Source: Rhyacichthys aspro
Lineage: Eukaryota > Chordata > Actinopteri > Gobiiformes > Rhyacichthyidae
DNA length: 64,000 bases
Assembly: GCA_036850595.1 (NCBI GenBank)
Contig: CM072156.1
Location: forward strand, 9,293,441-9,357,440
Reading direction: 5' to 3'
In this document: piece after piece, positions 49,417 to 62,394 of the stretch
Layout of the letters: each line of letters begins with the position of its first letter
Position numbering within the stretch: the first letter of the stretch is position 1
Notes under the pieces: generated by a model
Seen by the model: only the letters and a program-made list of their open reading frames with translations
Told to the model about the DNA's origin: nothing
The model's database searches: none
Made by a program: the position numbers and the translations under genes

Positions 49417-51988
49417 CCATTTTAATATTGTAGTAAAGGTATTTTTTGTGGAATCAAACATTTCTCAAAATATTAGCACATATTTGAAGCTTTTTCTTAT
49501 ATTGTAACTGAATCACACAAAGGATTTGATGTACAGTGCATGTCATTCATAGTGGTTATGTAGCCCAAAAGGCCCAGTACTAGAGTACGTGATGTGAATT
49601 CAGTGTCCCCTCTGTGTAATCAGTGATGTAAACTTGTGGACATGCTTTCTCAGGCTGCGCTCAATATACAATGCATACATTGTTGCGTAAGCCTGGGCAC
49701 AGTGAGGCTATGCCAGGTCGCCCCAAATGCTTTTAATATTCCTCACAACTTTATGTGTTTTGAAACATAATGTGTCTATGATCAGCGTAGTTTCATTTTG
49801 GAAGACTGGTGGTACAATAGCCACTTCTTGAATTCTTAAATCAGTATTTTGCTGGTACTTGCTGGAACAATAAGAGCTGTCTCTTGTTACAAAACGCATG
49901 GCTTGAATGGTGGGAAATGACCGCACCTATAGCTGGACAAGGAAATACTGTCCATCTCCTTTTAGTCACTGTATAAATAAACTTAGACGATGTACCATGA
50001 GAACATGCAGTGCATATAGCATCTAGGCCTATATGTTCATGTAATTCATAGCAGAGACTTTATTTGAAATATAACACACCTTTTGTCTGCTTCTCCCCAT
50101 AAGTTCCTTTGGTCTCTGTGATTTTCTCCTAGGAGAGCATGGAGCGGATTAAGCCAGAAATAAATTTTGTGTATTGTACCCTTCCCTTCGGACTTAATAG
50201 CTCGCTTTGCATTAATCACTTGCAGTGAAAAGGTCTGACGTGCCTTACAAATCTCCACTCCCACAACTATGCCTGTATATCAGTGTCTGGACTTACAAAG
50301 CCTGTCTCTGCCTGTTTAATGCAGTGACTTAATGTTTGGTACCAGGCTCCACCACTCTGCAGTCCTGGGGGTGGAGGACACTGCTTACCATCTCAAGACA
50401 TAGTATTTACAAAAAGTATTAGTGGTGTTTCTGCACTGGTGGTATAGTGAAATGAGACAGCTGAGGGGACCTTTGATGGAAAAAGGCTGGTGTCACACCT
50501 CTATATGTTTTAAACACATTAAGCTTAATCAATTCAAGAAATCTTTTCATATTCACTAGTTTTACTGCAGTGTTGAGGAAAAAGTCAATTCTACAAGAAG
50601 ATAAGAGCATTTTGTTATCAGTTTGTTAGTACTTGAATGATGGGAAAGGGAGCTGCAAGGCAATAAAAGTCACTCTAACAATTAATGATCACTCTAACTT
50701 AAAATGATCTGTACAGAGCAGGTTAAGTGTGTCTTAAATATCTTTTTCCTCATTGCTAATTATTATCTCAAACACAGTTATACTTCCCTAAGGCATATGC
50801 TTTGTTAGCTAGGCGTTGGCTGCTGTTTGCTCAAGGTTAAAGCTGAAAACTTTCTTCAACTTCATGTATTGTATTGAAGTGTGTTTACTTACTGTGGGTA
50901 TTCAGTAACTTATGAAGCAGTTTGGCCTTTGCAACACTGGCAAGTAATCCACCCCAAGCCCTGACAGGACTCAAGCTTTACTCTTACTGATCAGAGCTCA
51001 TATATTGTGTTAGCACGTGTTGACATACAGATAGTGAAAGAACAGCAGACAAGTGATCTCTGATTATCATCACGGGTTGTGTGGGGGTTGTCTTAAATTA
51101 TACATTCATAACAGGCCATTCGGGAATGCTGACTTTGCAGATTACTTAACTTTTGTTCCACATAAATGATTGTTTGTCTGCAAATAAATGCACAAATTAC
51201 TGCACTTCAGCTGGGCCTTCAGAACAAAAACTAAGGCTCTACTTTTTTTTATGAGGATGATGGTGACACAATGAAGGGTTTGTGGCTACTTTGTTTGAAT
51301 AAGTTGAAAATGATTTAGCCTCTGGATAAAAGAGTCCTTGTTGTGCTTTGTATCAATGGTTGCCTTTTCCATTTTTATATTCCTGTACATAGACATACTT
51401 GCATTAAAAGGTTGATTCCCAGTCATAAAATAGTTTTAAAGCTGGTGTCCTGGCCTTCCAATGAGTCCCCCCCAAAAAAGAAAAATCAGTGTCGCTCTGC
51501 TGACCAAACATAAAAAGAGACCATTACAGTTTTACCCCTCTTCACCCTCCCAGCCTTTCTTTTGGCATAAACAATGTTGCTGTATTACTTGACTGTTATG
51601 CTTCCCCCCTGATGATTTTCTTTAGCATTTTTTACTTCACTTGTTTGGACAGATGCCGCCCCCCTCCTGCAGTCCCCATCCTCTGGGATTGCCATAGCAC
51701 ACAGTACAATGAGGTAACACTCAATGATATTAATGTTAGGAGGCCAGCCCAGAACCCAGGCAGTTCCTTCCAGCTTGCAAAATCAAACGCTGTATATCGC
51801 TACCTGAGGAAAAAGGCCATCTTTTGTAGTACTCTATTTATGAATGGATTGTGTAAGAGGCTGCTTCACGACCTCACTCACCTTTAGTTAGTCTCTTATT
51901 CAGTTTGAGCCTGAATCAGATCTGTGTCTAAGTTAGGATTGGATAAATTAACCAACATGCCCTAATGTCTGTTTAAATTCTAGAAAAG

Positions 51989-52060
51989 GCTTGGTCTAAT
52001 GGTTGGGAGCTGTTGCCTGTGGATAAGGATGGTAGAGGTTCATTATTGCCCGTGTCCAGT
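51989..52060 (+). mobile_element. Probable relic of a tRNA-derived SINE head
   Basis: TTGGTCTAATGGTTGGGAGC resembles a tRNA A box, and about 30 bp later GAGGTTCATTATTGCC resembles a decayed B box. The order TGGTT...GTTGCC...GGTTC is that of common fish SINE heads. No tail or target duplication is visible, and the B box is too degraded for a working tRNA. Confidence 0.3.
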
Positions 52061-52959
52061 TACAGCCTTACATCACTAAGATGCTTCAAGTGCCACACAA
52101 TCCTTGAGGCGTTTTAGGACTCCAGAGAAGTTTCCCCTTTGACCTTATGTAGTTCCTAACTAAATCAGGTAGACTTTTGAGTCTGCTGCTTACTAGTTAA
52201 TGTCATGAAGATTTGGTTTTTAATCTTTGGAAATTCATGACCTAACTTAGAGCGTGAGATCTTCACTGCTCCTCTGCATTAATGCTATTTTACTCACAGT
52301 TTGGTTAAATTTAACAGTTTAACCAAAAGCCTACTGAAAATCAAGATTGACATGTAAATTATTTTCCCTTGAATTAGTTTTATCTTAATTGTTGTTACTG
52401 TTTAAGAATAGTTTATTCCAGAGGAATTTTATTACTATATACAAATTTTTTATGTTTTTTTTTATCTGATATTACTGCATGCTTTGGGCCTACAATGTTC
52501 CCAGTTTCTAGTAGTAATTTACGTGCTTAGCTTACTCTAAATTCTAGGAATAAACAGAGCCTGCTGAACACAATACGGATTTGCTCTTGGAAAACTGACT
52601 ACCCAGCAACAATGTCCTGCAATAGTGTGCACTGGAAAGGAGTAATATGTTTCTACTGAGTTCGGTGTTAATTATTGTTCATCCTTTTCACACTACTACC
52701 TCCAATTCCAATGAAAGGTTTACTTTAATACATCAGGTTTTTGGTGACACAGAACTGCAATCTCCTGTGGTCATTTTCCAAACACTGCTAAAAAACATTG
52801 TTTAAAACCACATATCATATTTTACTGGATATCACATCAGCAATGTAAGCATGTCCTCAGTTGGTAACTCATTGTCTCTATGAGGCCGCGGATGTGTCAT
52901 GAGTTGTTTGTTTGTCAATATTTAGTGGTCATTTTCCTCATGACGACCTTAATGCAGAT

Positions 52960-53330
52960 TATAAATCATGCACATTCCTCTGTTCACTACATACAGCATC
53001 TTTGTGGCAGAATGGGTTTGTCCGCAGCCGCTCATCATCCGCTCTCGCCGCTTGGAGCATCACGCTGTCGGCTCCCCCTTTAAAGGAGCCCCGCCCTAAA
53101 ATCAGTCGATCAAATTCAACATCGGACTCACCAGCTTCTGACCAATCAGCACTCAAGAGGGGAGGCCTCGAGACGGTGGTCCGGGAGGGCGGCAGCCAAT
53201 CAGAGCCGGAGCCTGTCAAACAAAGCGCTCACGTCAACAGTCGTTGGTCGCTTGAATGGTGCATAATGTGCACGCTGTTCGTATTAAAGGAGACGCGATG
53301 AAGCGAGATCGGACAAACCTGTTAAACAGA
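52960..53330. promoter_or_regulatory. GC-rich island with two CCAAT boxes
   Basis: Against an AT-rich background this stretch is GC-rich with many CG dinucleotides. CCAATCAG occurs twice in the same orientation, at 53142 and 53196, 54 bp apart, the usual look of NF-Y promoters. No coding gene starts beside it; the nearest is scarb2, about 0.9 kb to the right. It may be a distal or main scarb2 promoter with a spliced 5' UTR. Confidence 0.45.
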
Positions 53331-54229
53331 GACGAATATTCCTTATCTGCACTTTTTATGTGAGTGGAGTGGCATTATTAAACTATGCATTTATATAATG
53401 ATACTTTAATGAGAACGTTTAACAAAGTTTCCCCGTAATGTGCACCACCTATGACACCAACATTCCCATGTGTAGCTGATTAAAACATCTCCAGGTGGAT
53501 ATTAACCACGGCAGGTCCATATGGACCAGCACGCCTCAGATAATTCATTCATAATCCCTTCTGTTTAACTTGCTGTGTTATAGGCCCATACACCACTGTC
53601 AAAAACTTGAGGAAGTCAGGAAATCATACGTCTATAAAGTGTCTGAACCCTGAACACACAAACACTGAACATTTGTAGACAGTTTAGTGAAACATGATAT
53701 AGCTCTTGAACAGTAACCTCAGGCATGTAAAGTAGAACAAAGAAAGGCAGCTTTGTTTTTTTTTGCCACAAACCCGCAGCCCATGTAGCGTCTAAACGCC
53801 ACTTTTACTGAGCGGCTTGATGAATGTGTAGCGCACACACAGTGCTGCGTAAAGGAAGGGGAGGAGGTGGGCTGCTCCTCATTAGACCAGCAGCTTCAAA
53901 CTGCTGCTGTTTCATTCCGCCGCCGCCTCTCAGCAGCTCACACCTCAGCACCGCTCTGGAGGTGCCAGCTTTAGAGTTAGCTTCACGTTTTCAGACAAAG
54001 TGCCAACATTTTTTATACTCCTTTGTGTTTCTCCAGCCTCACCAGGAGAACCACGACGCCAGCAAAAGCTCCAGGTACAAGGCGGTGTTCAGAGAAGTTG
54101 AAACCCCAGCTGCTCCTGCACAAGAGGCGACGGACGCACACCTCAACGCCTTCTTGTCTCTATCCGCCCTTTAGAGACTTATCTGCGACTTCAGTGAAGT
54201 TTTGTCCGGTCTAGAGGACATCATCCATC

Positions 54230-57200
54230 ATGACCCGTAGATCCTGTGCCATCTATGCCACTGGGATCGTGTGCGCTCATCTCCTCATAGTGGGAATCGC
54301 CCTGGTCGTGGCTCAAGTCTTCCAAACCGTGATTCACAGTCGCTTGAAAAAGGTAAGCTTTGACTAGATCATCGTTTTTAAAAGGCTCTGTTTGACAGGT
54401 CACATTATACGTGCCGCATCACTGCCATCTCCACCATTGTAGCTGTTGGGCGTTATAGGGTCATATCTAACTAATTTTGCAATTAGGCTTGGATTGCATT
54501 CGGACAAATCCTACCTTTTATAAAGTAAGCACAAATACACACTGAATCTTTGAACATGGTTTTTAGGTCCCAGAGACATTCTGTCCTTTATTTTATCCCT
54601 TTGACATTCCTGCAACCTTTCTGTGATTTGTCTGTTCATGACAGGATTTAGATGTCTCAGTGTTAAAGGACACTCAGAAATGAGGGTAAATTCACTCTAT
54701 AGATAGTGCCGATAGTGCAGCTTTTCACCAAACCGGTTAAATGCTGTGTTTTGGGTATGACCTGGTGACACATTTCTGTTGATGCCGGCTTGATACTAGT
54801 CCACAGGGTTGGCTGCTCTAAAGAGGGTTACCGGTAGTAGTAGTAGAAATCTTAGCCAGCAGAGTGGGTGAGGAAGGGGGGAGGTGTGTGGGTTTGGAGG
54901 GATGGGGGAAGGTAGCCAGCCTAGTGACAGTGCAGGCTGTGGGAGTCCCTCACTTCCACAACATTTATTAGGTTTAAATCAAGTGGCTTGTGATATGGCA
55001 GCACAGAACCTATCTATTACTTGTTGTGTGCTCATGTGAAATTGTGATCATAAAATCCATTGTTAAGGTTGTAATTTTTTATTTTGCTACAACCAATATA
55101 ACTTAAATAATGTATTCAGCATCTCAAAAAAAAATTATGTAACTGTAATATAAAATTGTCTTTTTTCTGTCAATGTAGAAATGAAGGATCAACATAAGCA
55201 GTGCAGTTGGGTGTTGTGTTTTTTGTTAAAAATAAATGTTTTTACTATTGACATGTGCAGTGATGGGGGGGGGGGTGAACTGAAATCCATTTTTCCCTCT
55301 GTATTTAACATAGTGCAGGTCATGAAGAGTTGATTGGATAACAGTCTGATGAGGTGGGGGAGTATGGCAGCTGACACTGTAACCCACCCCTTCACATCAA
55401 TTGCTGCTGCCTGCCCTTTAAAATAGTTCACATTCCCCCTGCTGACACAAATCACTTTGTTGGATGCCCTGCTTTTTTGATAATCTGTGTTTTATAATCT
55501 CTCTGGTGTGCCCTTAAAGTCAATTCTTAAGTTTTAAGTAAAAAAATGAGCCAGAAGAAGGTCATTACATTTGTGTCCAAGTCTGGGACTTAAAAAACAG
55601 CTGCCATACTGACATACTTCCACCTCGCGTTAGTCAAAGTTCATCAGCAGGGGTTGAAAACCTGATGTGACTGGCGGTTGCACAAAATGACGGCGTCACT
55701 AAATCTGATTTTGTTAAAATACTGCCAGTTAATGAGACTAGTTGGAACATGCTCAACTACCTCTTAAATCGACTTAATCTAATGTTGAATGTTGCTCACT
55801 GCCATGTATCGATAACGTACCACGTTTTGTTTTGAACAAAAGCTGCGTAGGAGCCACAATATCCTGTCTCTGTTGAGCTGGGCGTGGAGTAGTGAAAAAG
55901 TCATGTGAGGAATTTGACAGATGTCTAGGCCTTGAGGGCATGCTTTTTAACCTAAGAGCTACCTCATACTCCCTTATTGTTGTTGAAGCTCCAGCCTATG
56001 AAGAGCTTTTCTGTTAAGACAAGAAAACAGAAAATAGGAACAGCCCTCCGCCACATGCCCCTCCTTCAGTGCTGTTTTTAAAGGGAGAGTTGAGGTAGTA
56101 TAAATGGTGTGACTGTTCAAGAACAAGGTCGTGTTAATAAAACATCAACATCAGTTTCCATAGTTTCATAAGCAGAGTGTAAACTTGTCTTTTCTGTTGA
56201 TTAAAGATAGGTTTGTTCAGGATGTTGTCACATTTGCTTATTTGCTTTTCCACTGGCAAACTAAACAATTAACCTTACCTCTTGGGCTTGATTTTGTACG
56301 TGACACACAAAGGACTTTTACATAGATACATGGATACAAATGAATCCCCTAAAATAATTTCTCTGCAGGAAAAGACTACAGGGAAAAGACAAGATGGTAT
56401 GCAAACCTTGCGATTAAGTGGCAGTTTAAAGAAAAGTTTTACTGTAGGTTTGAGTGTTACAGCTAGAATGTCAGTTTGTTAGCTAAGAGTCACATCTTCC
56501 TCCCATCATTTGATTAATTAACAGAGTGGCAAAGAATGAACAAGACTCATGAGAGCACTTCTTAAATACCTCAAGTTCTATTTTTTCATTGAGAGTAGTT
56601 GCAGGGCAATGACATCAAAAGAAGCAAAGCAGGTTTAACACTATTTTATATGAGTAATTTATAACTTCAAAAAAACAGAGAAAAGGAAAGGTATTTAGAA
56701 GACTTAATACAATTAAAGACAATTTAAGGCCACATTAGTTAGTGATGTTTCAAACTTCCCTTTGTATTTTAAATTTATCCCCAGATGCTTTTGTGGATGT
56801 GATCAAAGTGTACACTTTGGGTGACCCATCTGAGAACATGCCTTTTGTGAAGTAGCAAAGGGCAGAGGGTGCACCAAACCTATTGAACAATTCTATAGAT
56901 AACCAAAACACGCTTGAGTATCGGACATTGTAAGCTAAACAGGAACTGCTCACCACACCTAACCTATATTGTCTCAAGAAGCAATTGCCTGTGAGACCAC
57001 AAAAAACAATGTATGGCCTCTCAATGTGCTTGAGGGACAGAGGATTTTCAGGAACTAACAATAAAAAAGACACAAGTAGGAAGTGGGACATTTTTTTTAC
57101 AGTTTCCAAATTCCAAAATACCTTCAAAAATGCTTGTTTTCCTGGACAATAAACATCTAGGTTCTTGTGAACACACATATAGCTCTCATTCACATATGCC

Positions 57201-60200
57201 TCTCACCATTTCAGTGAGTGAGCAGAGGGAAGCTCGTGTTTACACATGTGGCAGCCTGCTCAATGTCGCAATCGTGTTCTACGGACATGGTGTTCAAGCT
57301 CAACTTACAGAATTGCTTGCAATAAAACAACTCTTACAATTTTAGTACTGACTTCAATATTCATGTCTCAACTGCTGAAGGAGTGCCATGTCAGATTATT
57401 GAGAGTGGGCATCCTTAAATTCTTGCCCGAGCTTGCTAAGGTCAGGGTCTGTGTGCTGCCATTTTTGTCTGTTCCAATGCTTTTCAGTTTTTCTCACTAT
57501 TCCCTTTGGGATTGAAGGTGTTGGCCAGGCTCCAACCTTCCACGAAAAGTGCTGGGTGTCATTTCTGACATTTTTAGAGTAATGAAGGTTTCTAAATATG
57601 AATATAACAATTAATCCACATGTGTTTTCTTTTGACAGGAAATTACATTGACCGAGAAGAGCCAAGTGTTTGAGTCATGGAAGAACCCTCCTCCTCCTGT
57701 TTATATGGAATATTACTTTTTCAATGTGACCAACCCAGAGGTGTTTTTAGCTGGTGGAAAGGCATCAGTCAAACAGATTGGACCATACACTTACAGGTAA
57801 GCTCAATAAGTGCAATGTAACATAACAGCCACATACTGTACATATTATCAAGAAAAGACAGCTCTAACACATTTTTTTCCACTTTCTCTTTATGTCATGA
57901 AGAGAATACAGGCCAAGGGAAAATATAACTTTCCTGGAGAATGGTACCAAGCTTTACGCCCTGAACCCCAAAACCTTTGTCTTTGTGCCTGAGAAGTCTG
58001 CTGGTGACCCCACTGTGGACATTATCAGAACGGTCAACATCCCGTTTGTGGTATGTTATTGTCCACACATCCTATAACTACTCATTATTATATTTTGCTG
58101 CCAGATAATCACCATTATTAGACCAAAGAGATAATGTTTAGCTTGTGTTTTGTTTTTATTGAGGAAGAATCAGCAAAGTTGCAGACTATTTAAGTCTGTG
58201 TTTTAAGTGATGTTTTGACTAACTCATTGTTTTCTTCTCCAAATGTTCATTTACTTCTAGGCTGTAATGAATGAGCTGAACTCCTACTCCTTTTTTCTAC
58301 GAACATTAGTTTCCATGTACATGAACAGTCTGGGCATTGAGTTGTTCATGACCCGTACTGTCCACGAAGTCCTGTGGGGTTTTAAGGACCCTCTTCTCAC
58401 AAAAATCCACTCCATGAAGCCTGATGTGGATGAATATTTTGGCCTAATGTGGAAGGTAAGCCAACTGGTAAATTACCAATGCAATAGGTTATTGTAGAGC
58501 AATAAACTGTAAAAGCCCTTTTTTTGTATCAGTCAGACAGCTGTAGTCAGGCCTTAAACTGAGGAAGCTGGTCAAGAGATGTGTTTGTTTGGGGTGTTAC
58601 TGTCTGCTCATCATAAATGACGCTGATTCAGTCCTTTTAACCACTGTGCAGCAGTTCAAGTAAAATGTTAGGTGCTTGTTGTCTTAGATGTTCACTTCAT
58701 TCTTTGACACATGGCACATTTTTATTTATGCATGCATGTGTCAGCCTTGATTGACCCACATATCTTTCTCTGTGCTCTGCAGAAAAATGGTACCCATGAA
58801 GGAGAGTTTGTGTTTCATACCGGTGAGCAGAACTACTTGGATTATGGCAAGATTGACACGTGGAATGGCTTGAGGTAAAGTGTCCCATGAAGCTGAGTCA
58901 CGCCTGTAAAAATTAACCAATTTTAGACTTCTAAGTAATAGGACACCATTTATCCAGTCCAGCTTATTACATAACCCGTGAATAAAGTTCATAGCAGAAA
59001 GACATTGCCCTCTGGTTTTATGAACAGAATTGCCAAATGAATGTTTGCATATGTGAAGTGACTTTGCACTTAAAACTAGTGCAAGTGAGCAAATTCTGTT
59101 TTTTAGTTGCACAATGCTAACCCAATTTTTTTTTTTCAAATCAACAGGGAGATGTCATGGTGGTCTTCGAACCAGAGCAACATGATCAATGGTACAGATG
59201 GCGCAGTCTTCCACCCTCTGATAAACAGGAATGAGCTGCTCTACATCTTTGCTGCTGATCTCTGCAGGTATTTAGATGTGCTTATGCTCCTTTGTTTACA
59301 AATCATTGTGGCCAGTGATAAGGAAACATACCAGTGATAAGGAAACTACAGCTCTCTTCCAAATCAGTGACAGTCTGACCTGTGACCATCCTGTGTTAGA
59401 GAATGGAGTGTTTGTTGGAAATGTGGAAAAATCTTACTGCAAGAGTCACTTAAGTTTTCTTTTTCCTTTCTCCCTAGATCTATTCATTTAGCCTATGTAA
59501 AAGATGTGGAGGTGAAAGGCATCCAGGCTTATCGCTTTGCCCCCCCTAATGACGTTCTCATGAGCCCGAAAGACAATCCAACTAATGAGGGCTTCTGCGT
59601 GCCAGCTGGAGACTGTCTCGGCACTGGAGTGCTTAAAGTCAGCGTTTGTCGAGAAGGTAATGGAACTACACATTTCCCTCCTTTTACACATACACTCTAA
59701 CCCCTTAGTTGCCACAGCACATGACCCAGTTACATGTTCCCTTTGATGAGAGACCTGCCACATGACACAGTTGCCCCTTCTCTGCCCCCAAAATGTTCTT
59801 TCATTCAGTCAGACTGCTTGCTCTCTGGCACTCCCACTGTTTGAGCCAGTCAGATTTTTTGTTGAGTCCACAGTTAAATGATTAACTCTGTGGTGGCTAT
59901 TAAAGGATGTTATAGTAGTCATTGCAGTGTGATTGCTCTGATAACCTTCTCTGTAGCCAGGAAGAATGTAGTGTAGTATCACTGATAAACATGCTACTGT
60001 ATAATAGATAACCATATAAGCCAGCTGCTTGTTATATTTGGAAATGCAGACTATTATTGTATTTTAAAACTCAAGTATGGTAAACAGTATTCTCATCTGT
60101 AAAATCAGACATTGTTCAAATTAACCAGAACCTGCTGAAAATCATTTCTATTTGTAATACAAGATGGGATAGGCACAGGGTGTTTCTTGTTTACTCTACA

Positions 60201-62394
60201 GTCCTAATCCTGCTATCTGGTGCTTTATAGGTTCTATACGTTCTTGGCACACATTATAAGATAGTATTCTCTCTTATCAAACTGTTTATTATATTTTCTG
60301 ACCTTCAGTGACTCACGTGTTTGTACTTTTAGGTGCTCCTATCGTGGTGTCATTTCCTCACTTTTATCAAGCTGACCCTGAATACATCAACGCTGTCGAA
60401 GGGCTCAACCCCAACAAGGAGGAACACGAGACTTACCTTGACTTGCAGCCCGTACGTTGTTTTTTTTGTTCTACAAATTGATAATTGACATTGATAATTA
60501 TGAATGACCTGATTCTTTTTAGACCACTGGAGTCCCCATTCGTGCCTGCAAGAGAGCCCAGCTCAATATCATTCTGAAGCGAGTCCCAGGATTCCCGTAA
60601 GTGGGACTTTGTTGAACTTTGACCAACATGGCTTTTGCCTCACTGTCCTCATTTCGGCCACATGTTGAGCTGTCTATCCTCTCTGACCTCTGCTTCTCTC
60701 TTTCAGCAAAACCAAGCACATCAATGAGACCATATTTCCCATAATGTTCGTCAATGAGGTGAATCCCAACAGAATAAAAAATAATTTACTCTTGATATTT
60801 AAAGAGAAGTGAAACTTAATTTTGGCCTTTTTTTCACTGTAGACGGCAACTATTGATGATGACTCAGCAGCCCAGATGAGGACGTTGCTCCTAATAGTAA
60901 CTCTTGTGTCAAACTTTCCCTTGCTTATTGTGGGCATGGGCATCATTCTGCTGCTCGTCCTGGTTGTTTTGTTCTGCCGAAACCGCCAAAAGAAGGTAGG
61001 AATATTTCCAGTGTATGGACCTAGTTGTAGAATTAATCCAATTACCATTTGATAAAGTATGCACTTAGTACCCACTTATACCAACTCACAGTGTAACTGT
61101 AGCCTTGATTACTAGGTTAACAGTAATGCGCTAGTTACGTATAGTAGTCGATAGTAGTTTTAAGTTTTATTTTTGTTTCTTGATGCATGGGTGACATTTT
61201 TCTGGATTAATCTCAAGAGAGCTGCTGTGGTTTAACCCTAAAACTTGGTGCATGTCAATTAACACATTAACACTTATGCAAAGCCAGCCTGAAAAGCAAA
61301 CGCTGTGTGTGTGTGTGTGATTTCTTTGCATTTTTGGTGAATCCTGGAAGAGCGCTCTTGGTGTCTTTAATTTTATGCAGACTATGAGTTTAAAGAGCAT
61401 TGAACTAAAGTAGTACTGAAAAGGATTTAGGGCAGATGTTCCCTCTTATCGTGTGCTTATCTTGGGACTATTTATCTGAACTCTGGTGAAAACTTCAGCA
61501 TACTTACATTAGGTCATTCACTGTCCAGAACCTGTTAAACATTATTATCAACCTAATTGCTTAGAATTTGATTAAAAAAGACAAATACCACTCACTCCCT
61601 GATTCAGTGGCAGCATGAGCACTTGAGAAGAGTGCGCATTAAAATTCTGCCCATTTAACTGTTTAAGCTGCACAAAATATTGTCAAACAGCATATTTGAG
61701 TTAGTTTTCTTTTTAAGAATGTAAAACATAGGCACTGTCAATCTTTTACAAACTAAGACATCAGAATCTCTTTTGGTGGTGGATTTTTCATGAAAAAATA
61801 TGGTACATGCTTAATTGCATTGTGAAATGTTTTATTAACCAATGTTCTCTCAATTTTCCTTAACCCCCGTTTTCTTTTTCTGTTTTAGAACGACGTAAAA
61901 CGTATTGATTTTACTGAGGCTTTTCATTCTTTTACTGTAAGTCTTCATTTTGCCTTGTTTGCTGTTCTTTTTGTTTGTCTTAATTTTTCATTTTGTAATT
62001 ACCTTTATGGGATGTAATTCCTCACCTGTCATTGTTTAATATAATTTGGTGTTTTGTTGAAGTTTTATTGTTTCTAGTGGGTATTTAGATTGATGTGGTC
62101 ACCTGTAAACATTTGAGTCAACACACCGATTCCATGTTTCCAACAGTTACTGAAATGTTAATTGTCAGTGTTGCCCATATCCATGAGTATATAATTTTTA
62201 TAGGTCTCTTGCCACCAGAGATGTTTACAGTGACACCCCTTATTTTTGATTCCTTTTTACAGACGGCGAAAGATGAAACGGCTTACACTCAGGTCAGCGA
62301 CAAACCCGACGAGCCGTCAGGAACACCGGCCAACCAGCCAATGAAGAATGGTTCTTACATTGCCATGTCCCCAGTGGAGGCCCAGAAGTGTTGA
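54230..62394 (+). CDS. scarb2: Scavenger receptor class B member 2 / LIMP-2 family
   Basis: LIMP-2 is a CD36-family lysosomal membrane protein that carries beta-glucocerebrosidase to lysosomes. Thirteen exons (54230-54352, 57639-57796, 57903-58050, 58261-58455, 58783-58874, 59148-59267, 59478-59656, 60333-60451, 60523-60596, 60707-60758, 60843-60995, 61889-61936, 62263-62394) give 530 residues (human 478). It has an N-terminal membrane segment at about 9-29 and a second at about 435-465, with the CD36 ectodomain between them. Diagnostic strings are FFNVTNPE, GPYTYREY, NMINGTDG, GDCLGTGVL and SFPHFYQADPEY, closer to SCARB2 than to CD36 or SCARB1. Many Asn-X-Thr/Ser sites are present. The cytosolic tail (466-530) lacks the human DERAPLI dileucine signal. 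It carries YTQV (495-498) and YIAM (519-522), both YXX-hydrophobic sorting motifs. Context with fam47e and ccdc158 matches human 4q21. Confidence 0.88.
59312..59346 (+). repeat. 19-bp tandem duplication in a scarb2 intron
   Basis: CCAGTGATAAGGAAAC occurs at 59312 and again at 59331, just inside the intron that follows the exon ending at 59267. Confidence 0.8.
61304..61319 (+). repeat. Short (TG)n microsatellite
   Basis: Eight TG units in the scarb2 intron between exons 11 and 12. Confidence 0.9.
61889..61936 (+). other. scarb2: 48-nt in-frame exon of the scarb2 tail
   Basis: This 16-codon exon (NDVKRIDFTEAFHSFT) has phase-0 boundaries, a TTTTAG acceptor and a GTAAGT donor. Both neighbouring junctions are also phase 0, so skipping it keeps the frame. 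It lengthens the tail just after the basic RNRQKK stop-transfer segment. Confidence 0.6.

Larger units (their letters stand above)
46919..54229. other. Largest gene-free interval, fam47e to scarb2
   Basis: No splice-joinable coding frame was found in 7.3 kb. It holds a 30-bp tandem repeat (47383), a TTCA-rich simple stretch near 48715-48750, a perfect hairpin (49387), a tRNA-like SINE relic (51989) and a GC-rich, CCAAT-containing island (52960-53330). Bases from about 53820 are probably scarb2 5' UTR or promoter. Conserved non-coding elements could be hidden here, but I cannot show that from one sequence. Confidence 0.5.

Noticed and set aside
53824..54174. 116-codon open frame just before scarb2
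   Set aside because: It falls in the likely scarb2 5' UTR, is low in complexity and ends before the conserved start codon.
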